Under the pieces are notes generated by a model, which did no database searches, was not told the DNA's origin, and saw only the letters and a list, made by a program, of their open reading frames with translations. Of a stretch of 64,000 nt of DNA, positions 1 to 11,962 are shown one piece after another (position 1 is the first letter of the stretch; the number at the start of each line of letters is the position of its first letter). Position numbers and translations under genes: made by a program. Source of the DNA: Muscardinus avellanarius (taxonomy: Eukaryota; Chordata; Mammalia; Rodentia; Gliridae); NCBI GenBank assembly GCA_963383645.1, contig OY726560.1, forward strand, positions 71,181,399-71,245,398. Direction: 5' to 3'.

Positions 1-299
1 ATAAAAGTATTTTTAAAAAGTACCAAAATGCTTCAAAGTATAAATTTTGGTATTAAATACATTCTAACTCTGAACTCAGGATAAACAAAAAGAATAAAGC
101 AATGATGGGTCATTTTAAATTTGTTAAACCCAAATGTTGTTTATCTTTTGTTTTGAGAATCTGTAATTTCTTATACATAGGACCATTGATGTCAATGTTT
201 TTTACACACAGAGTTTATGTTGAAATCTTTTGCCAATAGCACAACATGACTATTTTGTCAGTTTTAAACTTTTACAGTGTTCACTATATGTTACTGCTT

Positions 300-515
300 A
301 TACTATGACTACATGTCATACATATTAATTCTCACAACAATCTTGGAGGTAAGTATCATAATTATCCCATTTTGCAGGTGAGGGTAGGTAGGTACTGAGA
401 GGTTAAGTGTCTTGTTCAACCTCACACAGCTAATAACTAGAGCTCAGCCTTGAACACCAGCAACCTGACTTTAACAAAAGCTCTTCACCATTACTATGCT
501 GCCTTCTATATATTT
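300..515 (+). repeat. MIR SINE relic
   Basis: The core reads ctcacaacaatcttggaggta, then a run like ttatcccattttgcagg, a gaggttaagtgtcttgttc stretch and cacacagctaataact. The order and wording match the ancient tRNA-derived MIR family. It is heavily diverged, with no intact Pol III promoter and no TSD. Confidence 0.75.
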
Positions 516-681
516 TTAAGTTTAAATAGTAAGCCACACAGAATGTGTAGGAGGCCATTGTAAGGACTTAGGTTTTAGTCAGAGACATTGAAGGCCCTTT
601 GAGTGTTTTAAGAAGAGTTATATAACTGGCTTTAGTTTTAGAAGGATCAGGCAATCTGGGAGATGTTAAAACAAAATAAGG

Positions 682-912
682 AGCCAGACATGGTGATGCC
701 ATGCCTGTAATCCCAATACTTGGGAGGCTGAGATGGGAGGACCACAGGTTCAAGTCAGCCTCAGCAATTAAGAGAGACCCCCAGCAACTTATCAAGACCC
801 TGTTTCAAAATAAAAAAAAATAAAAATAAAGTTGGGGACTATAATTTAGAGATAGAATGCCCCTAGGTTTAATCTCTAGTATAACTAACCATCAAACAAA
901 TAAAGAAATAAA
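682..912 (+). repeat. B1-dID-type dimeric SINE, old copy
   Basis: Left half from gccagacatggtgatgccat through gggaggctgagatgggagg. Right half is a decayed ID part (gagatagaatgcccctaggt). It is type iii-like, with several mutations in the right-hand B box. Confidence 0.85.
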
Positions 913-974
913 AGTAAGGAGACTCTTTTAGTGATCTGGGCAGAAGTTCATAGTTTAGATTATTATGGTTGTGG

Positions 975-1362
975 AAGATTGTATTGGTGCTTTTTCATCG
1001 CCATGACCAAAATACCAGATAAGAACAACACAGAGGAGGAAAGGTTCATTTGGCTCACGGTTTCAGATGTTCAGTCTACAGCCACCAGCTCTAAAGCAAA
1101 ACATGAAGGTGTCAGGGCATGCTGGAGGAACGCTGCTCAGCTTCTGGCAGCCTGGAAGCATTGAGAGAAACAGGAAGGGGCCAGGAAGAGAAATACAGTC
1201 CCCAGGCCACACCCCGTGGCCCGCCCCTCCAGCTGCGCCCACCTCTGAACCTGGCTGCACTGGGGACCAGGCTCTCAACACATGAACTTTTTTTGGAGTA
1301 TATTCCAGGTCCAAGCCATAATGAGAGTGTGGTGAGAAGTTGTTGAGGTCTAGACATATTTG
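975..1362 (+). repeat. Interspersed repeat of uncertain class
   Basis: The stretch starts ttgtattggtgctttttcatcgccatgacc and continues with aaggttcatttggctcacgg, a GC-richer middle (cacaccccgtggcccgccc) and an end like ccaagccataatgagagtg. The opening is one I associate with a recurrent squirrel-genome repeat. Copy number cannot be checked here, and short ORFs on both strands have no recognisable product. Confidence 0.35.
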
Positions 1363-1482
1363 CAGGGATTGCTGATGGGTTGGATGCCGAGTGTGAGAGG
1401 AAAAGAAGAATCATGATGGCGGCGAGGTTTTGTCCTGAGCAATTGAAAATTGAGAATTACTGTTCAATGAGATGGAAAGAGG

Positions 1483-1483
<1 letters not shown>

Positions 1484-1524
<41 letters not shown>
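1484..1524 (+). repeat. (TG)n microsatellite
   Basis: An uninterrupted TG run of about 20 units lies inside the ancient repeat. It is unlinked to a SINE tail. Confidence 0.98.
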
Positions 1525-1526
<2 letters not shown>

Positions 1527-1719
1527 TGGAGAATAGTTTCTGGGATCCAAGAGTTCTATTTTGGACACCTTGAGATGCCTATGAGACTTCCAAGTGAAGA
1601 TGGAGGTAGAGAGGCAGGAGCCTGATGCTTGGGTGACAATTACTATAGATGTACATTTGGGACTTCTTAGAGGAAGTTGACATTTAGAAGGATGACACTG
1701 GAAGAGAGTTCCAAGAAAG

Positions 1720-1927
1720 TCAGGTGTGGTGGTGCATGCTTGTAATCCCAGCATTTGGGTGGCTGAGACAGGAGGATCGCGGATCGCGCAGGTTCGAAGC
1801 CAGCCTCAGTTACTTAGTGAGGTTTTCAGCAACTTAGTGAGACCCTGTTTCCAAATAATATATAAAAATAGGTCTGGGAGTATAGACCAGAGGTATAAAA
1901 GCTCCTGGGTTCCACTCCCAGTACCAC
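1720..1927 (+). repeat. B1-dID SINE, type ii
   Basis: From gtcaggtgtggtggtgcatg to cactcccagtaccacg. It contains tttccaaataatatataaaa and a shortened ID part. 'gcggatcgcgcagg' shows a small duplication of gcggatc within the left half. Confidence 0.9.
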
Positions 1928-1929
1928 GA

Positions 1930-1977
<48 letters not shown>

Positions 1978-1997
1978 GAGAAAGAAAAGAAAGAAAG
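1928..1997 (+). repeat. (GAAA)n microsatellite grown from a SINE tail
   Basis: About 17 GAAA units with one gagag interruption follow directly on the 3' end of the preceding SINE. The purine run on one strand produces spurious Lys/Glu and Phe/Leu/Ser ORFs. Confidence 0.97.
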
Positions 1998-2235
1998 TGG
2001 GTCCAAGGAATGCATTTGGGGGAAGGATAAGCTAGGAAAAGGAGACTAGAAAAGTAGGACCAATGATGCAGAAGGAAAATTCTGTAGACTATGGGGCCTT
2101 GGGATTCACTGAAGACAGTACTTCAAAGAGGGGAGAAAGCATCACATCAAATGCTACCGTTAAGTCATGTAAGAGGAGAACTGAGAGTTGACCAGTAGAC
2201 TGAACAACTGGGAAATTCTTGGTGACCTTCACATG

Positions 2236-2238
<3 letters not shown>

Positions 2239-2284
<46 letters not shown>

Positions 2285-2304
2285 ACACACACATACACAC
2301 ACAT
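2239..2304 (+). repeat. (CA)n microsatellite with gtgc interruption
   Basis: A CA run of about 21 units, then gtgcacacacacatacacacaca. It is an alternating purine/pyrimidine tract and the source of a false Val/Cys-rich ORF on the minus strand. Confidence 0.98.
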
Positions 2305-5300
2305 ATTTGATATTTCTATAGAGAAAGATAAAGCAGAAAAGAAATAGGAAAATGTAATAGCCAAAATTAACAGTGCTTGTAGGTGCACATGAGGATTACA
2401 GGTGATTGTTTTGTTTGTTTATTATACAAAATCTATGCATACTATTTATGCCCTTTTTTCCTTAGAATTTTAAAGCTCCAGTGATAATTTTGGTTCTCTT
2501 TCAATAGTTGGCAGCTCAGAGTTATTTTCTTTTAAAGGATCCACTACCAAATTAATGGAGAGGGTGAAAGGAAAAAAAAAATCCTCAGAAAACAATACAG
2601 TGATCATCATCATACAACCTGAAGTAGATTCTTTACGCATGTTTGACATAATATTCCTGGAATTCTTGCTTTGTGCTTTGGAATACAAACTGTAACATTT
2701 CTCCCTAATAAGTATGAATACATCATGTTGAGGCCAATAAAATGAAAGAGCTGTTACTTCTGCTCAGAAGAGAAGAAATCCCTGGAAAATTCCTCTGCGT
2801 ACCTTTCCTTGTTTCCCGGGCTCAGCTGTATACTGATACACACTACACAAACAGCCACAGAAGCCTGGCCTCTCTCCCTTTTTAAAGTGTTTGGATGCTT
2901 GTCAGCTCACAAGGGCAGATGCACACGGTTCACTTATCACACTCCTGTAACAATGGAGTTGGAAGACTTGGAGGGCTAGGACACCTCCACCTGTAACAGA
3001 CCCAATTCTGGGTCATCAAGCAACGGTTTGACTCCTCATGGCAGATGTTCTCGGCACTGAGGAATATTTGGGAAGGATATGAAGAGGCAGAATTACACAA
3101 CTCCTCAAGAAGGTATTTACTCAGTCTCTCACCCTCTTGGGAATTATAGATGGGGCAAGAAAACATGTAGGAAATTTGGGAGTTAAAGAAGTGCTAGGAG
3201 TACATTTGAATAGAATAGTCGCCTAATCATTTTAAAGATAGTTCTTGTCATTTCTAACTTTATGTTTAAAAGCAATATGATGTTCAACTAGAAGTGAGCC
3301 TTTGATTCAAAATTTCTCTATACTTTTGGTCTCCTGTTGATCTGGTATGGCTATAACTATTTCTAGGAATATTAGAAAGAGTATTCAGTAGCCTTCATTT
3401 CCACCTCAAAATCCAAAGACATCTGTCAACTTAAATGCATAGTGGATTCAATGAGTGGCAGGTACTACAGATAGACATGGGGTTGATAACAGTAATTAGC
3501 CAAGGCCTCTAAGATCTACCTATTTCTAGACAATACATAATTCTAAGAATGTAATGCTTTCCCCTGTTCTCTTCCTTACTCTCTAACTCTCTCAGATATT
3601 CTCTACCAGTTTCTGAGTCACTTAGGGCCAGATTCTGACCATGTTGCATCAGTTTTTAAGTAAATCTATCTCCATGGGGTTGGAACGTCAGAGGAGAACA
3701 TATCATTGGGGAATCGTAGCCTCTCAGCCTCAGGGAAGCAAATGCCACCATGGCACGGCTATGCACATAGCTGTATTGCCCACTCAACATGTTTTTAGTG
3801 CTTTTTCCCATCACCTTCTGCTCTTCCCTATTTCAAAGATTTTTCCCATTGCTGACTTTTCCGCTAAACTTTCAGCCATGAATCCTATTGTCTCTCCAGT
3901 CTCTCAGAAAAAAAGCAGACTGAAGCTTCAGAGGAAAAGACAGAAGAGGGAGGGAGAGGCAATGATTTCTTTCTATATCCTATAAACTACCATCATGGCA
4001 GAGCCAGTACCTGCTGCAAAGAATAAAGGCCCAGGCTATCTTAACATAAAACAAAATCTGATCTCATATTAGATATAGACTGTCTCTTCTAGACAAAATT
4101 AGCTGTGATGGGAAGAAAACTGGTGATAGAAAGAAAAATGATCTGCCTAAACCAGTATTTGCAGGTGAAAAGAAAAACAATTCTAGGTTAGTAACCCATT
4201 GGTGCATGGCAAATGTTGTAGCTATGGAACCAGTACATCTGATGGTATGTCAGGACAGTAGAGGTTTAGCATCCTTCCTGTGCCTGCACCAACACAGGCA
4301 ACACCTGAACAAATACAGCAAACCAACATATGGGTCCCCATGCATATATCCCTGACATCTGACATTGACATTTTACCATCAACAATATATATGTATGTGC
4401 ATATATATATAGTCACACTGTGATTTATAATGAGGTTGATTTATAATGACATTGGCCCAATTTCAAGAAAGGATTTACTTCCAAGATAGCTTCACTCACA
4501 AGTTGGCACTGGGGAATCTGCTAGGGCTCTTGGCTGAAGGACACTGTTCTTCACCATGTGGCTTCTCCACATAGCTAGATGTGGATTCTCACAACACAGT
4601 GGTTCCAGAGTAATCAGGAGTCTCAAGTAATGGGTCATTTAGCCAGATTGTGAAAGCAGAGGCTAGTGAGCCTTTCTGAAATTTAGGCACAGCATCACTT
4701 TCAATGCATTGGTTAAAGCAGAGGACTACTCAACAACATATCATAGTTGAGGACCTCTAATGCAATTGCCAACCATATATAGTTCACTTTCAGTTTAACC
4801 TTTGTCCTGAATTGCAGCACTTTGGAGTCTCAATAAAATTGCAGGATCCCGATCCTTGCTGGGCCACTGTCTAAAATTTCCTTCTGTTTCCCTGCAGAGC
4901 TGCTCAGCCTCTGGATCATAGACTGGTCAGCAATAATTCTTACTCTCAAATGCTTTTAAAATACACATTTTCTCTCAGTTTTTCTTGTTGTTCTCACCAG
5001 GGAGCAGAACTGATGGAAGTTACCTTGTCAAAGATTAACAGAAAATGTCTGGTTCAGAAATTCCTGATTATCATTTATGTCTGGGTCCTTGTCTTTCAGT
5101 TGTATGTTCATCTCTTCAAAGGCTTTCTACCATTGTTACATAAATGAGCCAAAGACGGCCTCTGCATATTGGCCCCAGGTTATTTCTTCACTGCAGCTGA
5201 GACTCATTAGCTCAAAAGCTTGCCAGAGCCAAAGTCAAACTTTCACACAATTATCTTAAAAATAGACCAAACAAGCAGATTTTTAGCCACTTTAGAACCT

Positions 5301-6929
5301 CCCCATTTTACATACCCTACAAGATCTCAGGCCACATCTGCTGAGCATTGATAAGACAGAGCCTTGTGGTTGCAAGGCCCCCTGAGCTGCCAAGGCCCTT
5401 TGGATTTCTCAGGCCCAGAGACTCTGCCAGGCTGCTGAGTGTTATCTGGACACATACACCCTCACTCTTACGTCCTCTCCCCTTTGAATTGGCTTGCCCA
5501 CCTCCCCATATGGAGGTGACTCCCCTGCTATCAACCTGGAGGCCTTTATGCAGTGAGAACTTTCCTTCTCATGCAACCCACTCCATACCACCCTCTCCTG
5601 TTGACGCCTCTCATGGCTTTCTCTTTTCCCAAGCCCCTCAATCAAGTTCCCACAATCACTTCATACATCTGTATCCAGGACAGCTGCCTTCCCCACAAGA
5701 AGCTTTATTTCAGTGCTGCTCAGAGAAAGAGGGAACAGGAATGCCAGTGGGGCCCTGGGGAAGCAGGAGCCGCTGGCCAGATTGGCGTAGAGTTTATCAT
5801 AGAAATGGAACAGAAAGGTCTTGGCATCATTTGGCTTCACATTGCAAATAGTGACGCCAAAGCCACCCCTGCTGTGTGATTATTTCTAAACACCTGCTAC
5901 CACATGGTGTGATTCAAGGGCTTCGACCACCCAGGCCCCATGAGGGCATGCTCAAGTCCACATTACACAGTCCTGTGGTGTCCTCACATTTGCAGATGGA
6001 ATATCTGAGCAGACCGTCCCAACTATTGTTAGAGTGTTCCTAGTTTTCTGGGACCCAGAGTCACGTCTGTGATTCAAACCAGATGGCTGGGAGATAACAA
6101 CAGGAACCTCATGCAGGCTACATTTCAGAGAATTGGTCTCTTCCCTCATACCCAACAGCACGGAAATCAAGTGCTGACCTCTAGTGGCAGCTGATGACAC
6201 TGTTCCTAATGATTCCTTGACAAATACTGTCCCCAATTTTTACCAGTTTATATAGGTTAGACTTTCGGAAACATTATCGTTTTTTAAAATATGAGTTATA
6301 ATACACCAGTACTCAAGCTTTCAGGGATTCATATGCCAATTGTTAGAGTTTTGTTTTAGTTTTTTGGTCTAAAACCAAAATACACCTGGATACTTGGGAA
6401 CATACGTGGATACTTGTGGAAACATAGTGATAAAATATGTCCAATTTTATAATTATTTTCAGTGCCAGTTATAAAAGTGCTGGTTAGGAAATGAAGACCT
6501 GAAATTCTGATACAAGTTGTCACTGACAGCTTTCAAATCTTTGTGTGTCATGTTGTACTCCCCTGTACCCTGGCCTCAGCTTGGCAGGAATCTGAAAGCT
6601 GAATTGAGCTCAACATCTCTGTATCCAGCTCAATATCTCAACAACAGTTTTGGGGTCTCTAGACCCAAAATTTTCTAGAGGGGAAATTTGCATTCTTGCT
6701 TTCTTAGTCCAGACATCTCCACGAACTCTGAATATCAAGAGAGAATAAGACTGGGATGTGAGAGAAATGGTTACACAGACTTCCTCAGCCAAATACCTTG
6801 TCTCCTACTTTCAGTAGCAGCTCCCATCACTGGTTCCAGCCAGAGCTCTGAGCAGTCACTAGGTCTCTGTCTTCAGCTGATTCCTACTTCAAGCTCTAGT
6901 CATGATGGATTGCAGTGAAGCTCCAAGTA
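2305..6929. other. Intergenic/intronic sequence with no recognised gene
   Basis: About 4.6 kb in which no exon, RNA gene or named repeat could be supported. The longest ORFs are 167 residues (5348-5851, plus, Pro/Ser-rich) and 114 residues (3641-3985, plus); they resemble no family I know. Around 4840, 'ctcaataaaattgcaggatc' recalls an LTR polyadenylation region, but no matching partner was found. 4385-4412 is AT-rich with TATATA runs. Confidence 0.6.
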
Positions 6930-7076
6930 GATCTTGGCAATTGCATGAACAATGTTGCTACAGAAATTGACATACATGTTTTTGGTAGATATGTATTTTT
7001 AGTTTTCTTGGGACATAAGCAAGAGGAGAATTGGTGTATCATATAGTAACTAACAAGTTTAGAACTGGCTAGATTG
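6930..7076 (-). repeat. Ancient L1 (L1M-class) ORF2 3' part, left fragment
   Basis: The plus strand reads ttttcttgggacataagc, then aattggtgtatcatatagtaac and agaactggctagattg. This is the antisense of the ORF2 C-terminal region in old mammalian L1s. The sequence resumes in register at 16766 (ttatctagagtggctgaag), so the plus-strand L1 between them inserted into this relic. Confidence 0.7.
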
Positions 7077-8098
7077 GGGGAAGATTGTGACCAAGAGAGC
7101 AGCACATATCAGTCTTGCTGACACGTGGTCTCTATTGCCATAAAAACAGCATTCTGACAAAAGAAAGAAACCAGTATGAAATTGAAAAGACCAGGACAAG
7201 TGAAAGGCAGCAGAAAAAAAGGTGGAAGGCAGATCAGAGAGCAGAAGAGAACCCCGCCCACCTGCAACAGCTGGGGCCACAGGCACTGCAGAGGCACCAT
7301 CTTACTTCACCACACCAAACTGCCAGAGACGCACAGTTAAAAAAAAAAAAGCCAATGACTTGAAATGGAGTAAGCAGCTACAGCTCATCAGAATTGTAAG
7401 CCATCAGTTCTTCCTGAGCAAACACCAGCTAAGACTTGCAGAGCTCACCATGCCCTCCAGAGGTACAGAGCAGTGCTCAACACCATAAGTGAATCCACAG
7501 TCCCCCAGGGAGATCACCCAGCACGGATTCAGGGAATTGAACAGCCACAATACACTTGCAGGGTCTGAGACTTTGTGGCTAAACCTGGCAAAGGTGGGCA
7601 TGAAGTCTGCTGTTGGACATAGCAGAGGCTTGGACTAGCAGACACCCCCCACCCAGTGACAATCAGACAAAAAGACCTACAGTCCTAAAGGCTCAGAGTT
7701 CTAGTAGGACCTCCAAGATCACCACAAACCATTCAATCATGATCAATGGGGAGAGGGCAGACCAAGCCAGCCTTAGCTGTGGAGAACAGGGACTCCTATA
7801 TATACACTTATACACTAAGTCTGGTGCCCACCACACCTGCAACCTACACAGGCAGGGAGAGACTCTGGCTCAGCATCAGTGGAAAGCATGGAGAGAGACC
7901 AATGCTTAACACTAGATCCAGCCACACTGATAATGGCCATCTGCCTAGACTAAGAGAGACTCAGAAAACCAGGCTCACAGCAGGAAAGGTGCCTGTGGCA
8001 CTCAGTATCTGCACAGAGAGACTGCAGAGGCCAAGTCTGCTGAGTATTCATATATTTATAGGGTTGCATTATTTTGTTGTTGTTTTGTTTTTTGTTAT

Positions 8099-8118
8099 TG
8101 TGTGTGTGTGTGTGTGTA
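8099..8118 (+). repeat. Short (TG)n run in the L1 5' UTR
   Basis: About ten TG units inside a T-rich part of the L1 5' UTR. It makes a Val/Cys-rich false ORF. Confidence 0.95.
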
Positions 8119-8480
8119 TGCTTGTTTGCTTCCTTCCCCACTCCTTTCACAAGCCTCGTGCCTTGTACATATCTAATCTCTTTCCCCATCCCTTTTTTCT
8201 TTTATTTGTCTTATATTAAATCCACTTCATATTATTGTACTAAATACTCTACATTGGTTACTATAATCCTACTACATATTCACTATCTCTAATCTCTACT
8301 ATATACTACCTTACCAAACTCTCATTCTATTCAATCCTATCTGTGGCTTTGCCCTATTCTTACATTTATGACTTCACTTTCCTCCTCACAAAACCTTTAC
8401 CACTGAATACAACACAACTTGCCCTTGTATATACCAGCTGACACCTAGTAACTAAGAGAAATCTATCAAAAGCAACCAAG

Positions 8481-8702
8481 AGCTGGGCATGGTGGCACAC
8501 ATTTGTAATTCCAGCACTTGGGAGTCTGAGACAGGAGGATCTGGGTTCATGACCAGCCTCAGCTACTTAGTGAGGCCTCTGCAACTTAGTGAGAGCCTGT
8601 TTTAAAATAAAGAATAAAAAAATTGGGCTGAGGATATAGCTCAGAGATAATATGCCCCTGGGTTCAATCTTCAGTACCCCAAACAACAACAACAAAAACA
8701 AA
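8481..8702 (+). repeat. B1-dID SINE, type iii, in the L1 5' UTR
   Basis: From agctgggcatggtggcacac to cttcagtaccccaaacaacaa, with a CAA-rich tail. It sits just upstream of the ORF1 start of the host L1. Confidence 0.92.
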
Positions 8703-8721
8703 GATACAAACTTCTGAAATC

Positions 8722-9053
8722 ATGAGAAGGAATAACAACAAGGAAGCAATGAGCTCCCACAACCCCACAATAGCAGAACTTAACAACACAAAATTGCAGA
8801 GATTACCAGAAGAACAAATCATAAATTTAACAGTAGAAATGATACAGGATTTCTGTAAAGAATTTTTTAGAGAGCCTGAAAGAAATAAAGGATGCAATCA
8901 TTGAAGTGGAGGCATCAATATAAACTATAAACAATAGATTAGGCCACATAAGGAATAGAATCTCACTCTTAGAAGATGATCACTCCAAAAGTGAATGAAT
9001 AGTATATACTTTAGAAAAAAAACAATTTGACAGCAAGAATTGAACATCGAAAA
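8722..9053 (+). pseudogene. L1 ORF1 N-terminal part (ORF1p remnant)
   Basis: Frame opens MRRNNNKEAMSSHNPTIAEL and continues through RLPEEQIINLTVEMIQDF. This resembles the N-terminal/coiled-coil entry region of the squirrel ORF1 copy on the other strand near 23258-23497. A stop comes after about 60 residues, with further similarity in other frames. ORF1p is the RNA-binding chaperone of L1. The young L1 interrupts the gene at 9070, and it resumes at 11090. Confidence 0.8.
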
Positions 9054-9069
9054 GATATGGGCCCATCTT

Positions 9070-9071
9070 TA

Positions 9072-9102
<31 letters not shown>

Positions 9103-11074
9103 TTTTTTATTGAACATAAATAGTATACATTTACACTATATTTGGTGCCCTCTCCCCCCGCCCCCATTTTCTCCCCCCCCCCCACCAATGGTTGGCCAGG
9201 TTAACCATGTCTTATTCATAATTTTACACATGTTCAGGTGAAGATGCTCCTTAATCAAGATCGGCCTTTCTCCTCTCCTATCTTTCCATTAAAACTTAGC
9301 TAGTATTTCCCCTCTAATATCTGGGGTCCTACTGGTATCCTTTGTGTTTTCTAGTTTGGGCATATTAGAGGAAACATGTGTATCTTCTCCTTCTGTGCTT
9401 GGCTGATCTCACTTAACATGATGCTTTCCAGGGCTTTCCATCTTCTTGCAAATGATAAAATTTTGTTCTTCTTTATGGCTGAATAGAATTCCATTGTGTG
9501 TATTTCCCACAGTTTTGCTATCCATTCATCTGTTGATGGTGAAATTATCCTTATTCGCAGATGACATGATCCTTTACCTGGAAGACCCAAAGAACTCAAC
9601 CAAAAGACTTCTGGAGCTGATCGACAAATTCGGCAAAGTCGCAGGTTACAAAATCAACCTAAAGAAATCAGTGGCCTTTCTTTATGCCAACAACGAATCC
9701 ACAATGAAGGAAACAAAAACAACAATTCCATTCACTATAACCTCAAAACCAATAAAATACCTAGGAATAAACCTAACCCAAGATGTAAAAGACCTCTACA
9801 ACAAAAACTATAAAACATTAAAAAAAGAAATAGAAGAAGACCTTGGAAGATGGAAAGATCTCCCGTGCTCATGGATAGGCAGAATAAATATCATCAAAAT
9901 GGCCATTCTGCCAAAACTGATCTATAGGTTCAATGCAATTCCCATTAAAATACCAGTGACATTCTTCAGAGACCTAGAAAAATCAATCATGAACTTCATA
10001 TGGAGAAAGAAAAGACCTAGAATAGCCAAAGCAATTCTCAATAACAAGAAACACGCAGGAGGCATTACAATCCCAGACTTCAAACTATACTATAGAGCAA
10101 TAGTAGTAAAAACAGCATGGTACTGGCACAAAAACAGATATACTGACCAGTGGATTAGAATAGAAGATACAGAAACAAACCCACACATCTTTAGTCAATT
10201 AATCTTTGACAAAGGGGCCAAACACATACGCTGGAGAAAAGACAGCCTTTTCAACAAGTGGTGCTGGGAGAACTGGCTAGCCATTTGTAAAAAGATGAAG
10301 CTAAACCCCTATATCTCACCTAACACAGGAATCAACTCAAGATGGATCAAAGACTTAGAAATTAGACCTGAGACGGTGAAGTTAGTAGAGGAGAACATAG
10401 GTTCAACACTACAACATATTGGCACAGGCAGTAACTTTCTCAACAAAACCTCCAAAGCTCAGGAAATTAAAGCAAGAATAAACAAGTGGGATAACATTAA
10501 ACTAAAAAGTTTCTTCTCATCAAAGGAAACTATCAATAACCTAAAGAGGAAGCCTACAGAATGGGAAAGGATCTTTACCAGCCACCATTCTGATAGGGGG
10601 CTAATATCCAGAGTATACAAAGAGCTCAAAAGGCTCTACACCAACAAAACAAACAACCCAATCAAGAAATGGGCAAATGAACTAAATAGACACTTCACAA
10701 AAGAAGAGATACAAAGGGCTAATAGATACATGAAAAGATGTTCTTCATCACTGGCCATCAGGGAGATGCAAATCAAAACTACACTGAGATTCCATCTAAC
10801 CCCAGTGAGAGTAGCAAGCATAAAGAAATCAAACAACAACAAATGCTGGCGAGGATGTGGGGAAAGAGGAACTCTTTTACACTGTTGGTGGGAGTGCAAA
10901 CTAGTTCAGCCACTATGGAGATCTGTGTGGAGATTCCTAAGAAAGGTGGGAATAGATCCACCATATGATCCAGCTATACCACTCCTGGGTATCTTTCCAA
11001 AAGGGTTGAATTCAGAGAAATACAGCAACATATGCATACCTATGTTCATAGCAGCACAATTTGTAATAGCCAAA
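9070..11074 (-). mobile_element. Young 5'-truncated, 5'-inverted LINE-1 (twin-priming structure)
   Basis: The site duplication atatgggcccatcttt is present exactly at 9054-9069 and 11075-11090. The insert begins with a T run (9070-9097), the A tail of a minus-strand L1. It then carries the 3' UTR and the end of ORF2 in minus orientation up to about 9540 ([13 protein letters not shown]...). At about 9541 it flips: 9541-11074 is ORF2 in plus orientation, from the FADD motif to ...[12 protein letters not shown]. About 15 bases of L1 (the aaccacccaagatgt equivalent seen near 16270) are lost at the inversion joint. The target reads cttt/aa, the expected L1 endonuclease nick. The ORF2 portion is open throughout, so the copy is young. 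Confidence 0.95.
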
Positions 11075-11092
11075 ATATGGGCCCATCTTTAA
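9543..11092 (+). pseudogene. L1 ORF2 C-terminal two-thirds, open but inverted and truncated
   Basis: The open frame covers the reverse-transcriptase core from [13 protein letters not shown] through the thumb and C-terminal region. It includes a Cys motif of spacing C-x3-C-x7-H-x4-C ([18 protein letters not shown], about 10845-10900). The endonuclease domain, the first part of RT and the real ORF2 start are absent. The in-frame ATG at 9446 comes from the oppositely oriented 3' segment of the same element, so it is not a true start. The last few codons (AHL) come from the site duplication and target. It cannot encode a working ORF2p. Confidence 0.93.
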
Positions 11093-11640
11093 AAAGCTAA
11101 CTTAAGAATAATAGGCATAGAAGAGGGAATAGAAGGTGAAACCAAAAGGGTCAACAAACTTTTCAGAGAAGTAATATCAGAAAAATTTCCAAACATAATT
11201 AAAGAGGTTGATACACAGATACCGGAAACTTATAACCCCCCCCCCTTTAAAAATCAGAGAAAAGGTTTACCATGCCACATAACAGTCAACTGACCAATGC
11301 AGAAGCCAAAGAGAGAATCTTAAAGACAACAAAAACAAAAGACCAAGTGAGATTCAGAGACAAACCAATTAGAATCACTCCAGATCTTCGCAAACCAAGT
11401 CATAAAAGCCAGAAGGGCCTGGAGTAACATATTCCAAACTTTGAAAGAAAACAACTTGCAGTCCCCAATTTTCTACCCAGAAAAACTATCTCTCAAATTC
11501 AACATGGGAATAAAAATCTTCTACAACAAACAGAAGCTGAAAAAATTTATATCCCAAACCAGCACTAGATAAAATACTGCAAAGAAATAAGTGATATATG
11601 CCAGAACCAGAAAAACAAGAATTTTCATCAAGCAAACAAC
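11090..11640 (+). pseudogene. L1 ORF1 C-terminal part (host L1)
   Basis: Continues the interrupted ORF1: the translation LKKANLRIIGIEEG is followed by a frameshifted stretch (QLTNAEAKERILKTTKTKD..., DKPIRITPDL). These are the RRM and C-terminal-domain hallmarks of L1 ORF1p. A C run at 11237-11246 and several indels break the frame. Confidence 0.85.
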
Positions 11641-11689
11641 TAAGCAAAGAAGAAAAAACACTACCTCAAACAAGTTGAAATTCAAAATG

Positions 11690-11926
11690 TTAGGAATTAA
11701 AAATCATCTCTCAGTAATCACACTGAACATAAATGGACTCAACGCACCATTAAAAAGACATAAAGTGAAGCCGGGCATGGTATTGCATGCTTGTAATCCC
11801 CACGCTTGGGAGGCAGAGACATGAGGATCATGCTGGTTCAAAGCCAGCCTTGCTTCCAAATAAAAATATAAAATAGGTCTGGGAGTGTAGCCCGGAGGTA
11901 GAAGGGTTTCCAGGAACCCCAGCACC

Positions 11927-11962
<36 letters not shown>

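Larger units (their letters stand above)
545..2235 (+). repeat. Ancient mammalian interspersed repeat, split by later insertions (family not named)
   Basis: Separated blocks follow the order of one long, old mammalian repeat. They are 545-680 (ggaggccattg..., gaaggatca), 1365-1480 (ttgctgatgggttggatg, ttgtcctgagcaattg), 1540-1715 (agttctattttggacacctt, gagatgcctatgagacttcc) and 1998-2235 (catcaaatgctaccgttaagtca, gagttgaccagtagactgaa). SINEs, another repeat and microsatellites interrupt the blocks. A related block occurs at 55480-55870. The match is from memory of the recurrent mammalian consensus, so no family name is given. Confidence 0.5.

Noticed and set aside
4800..5350. Solo LTR suggested by 'ctcaataaaattgcaggatc'
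   Set aside because: No paired LTR ends, no TSD and no primer-binding or polypurine sequence were found.
5348..5851. 167-residue Pro/Ser-rich plus-strand ORF
   Set aside because: No domain, no splice context and no codon signature. The composition follows a C/T-rich strand.
9446..11092. 548-residue open frame as a gene
   Set aside because: It is the inverted ORF2 part of a truncated L1. The ATG lies in the oppositely oriented 3' segment, and the endonuclease and first RT part are missing.
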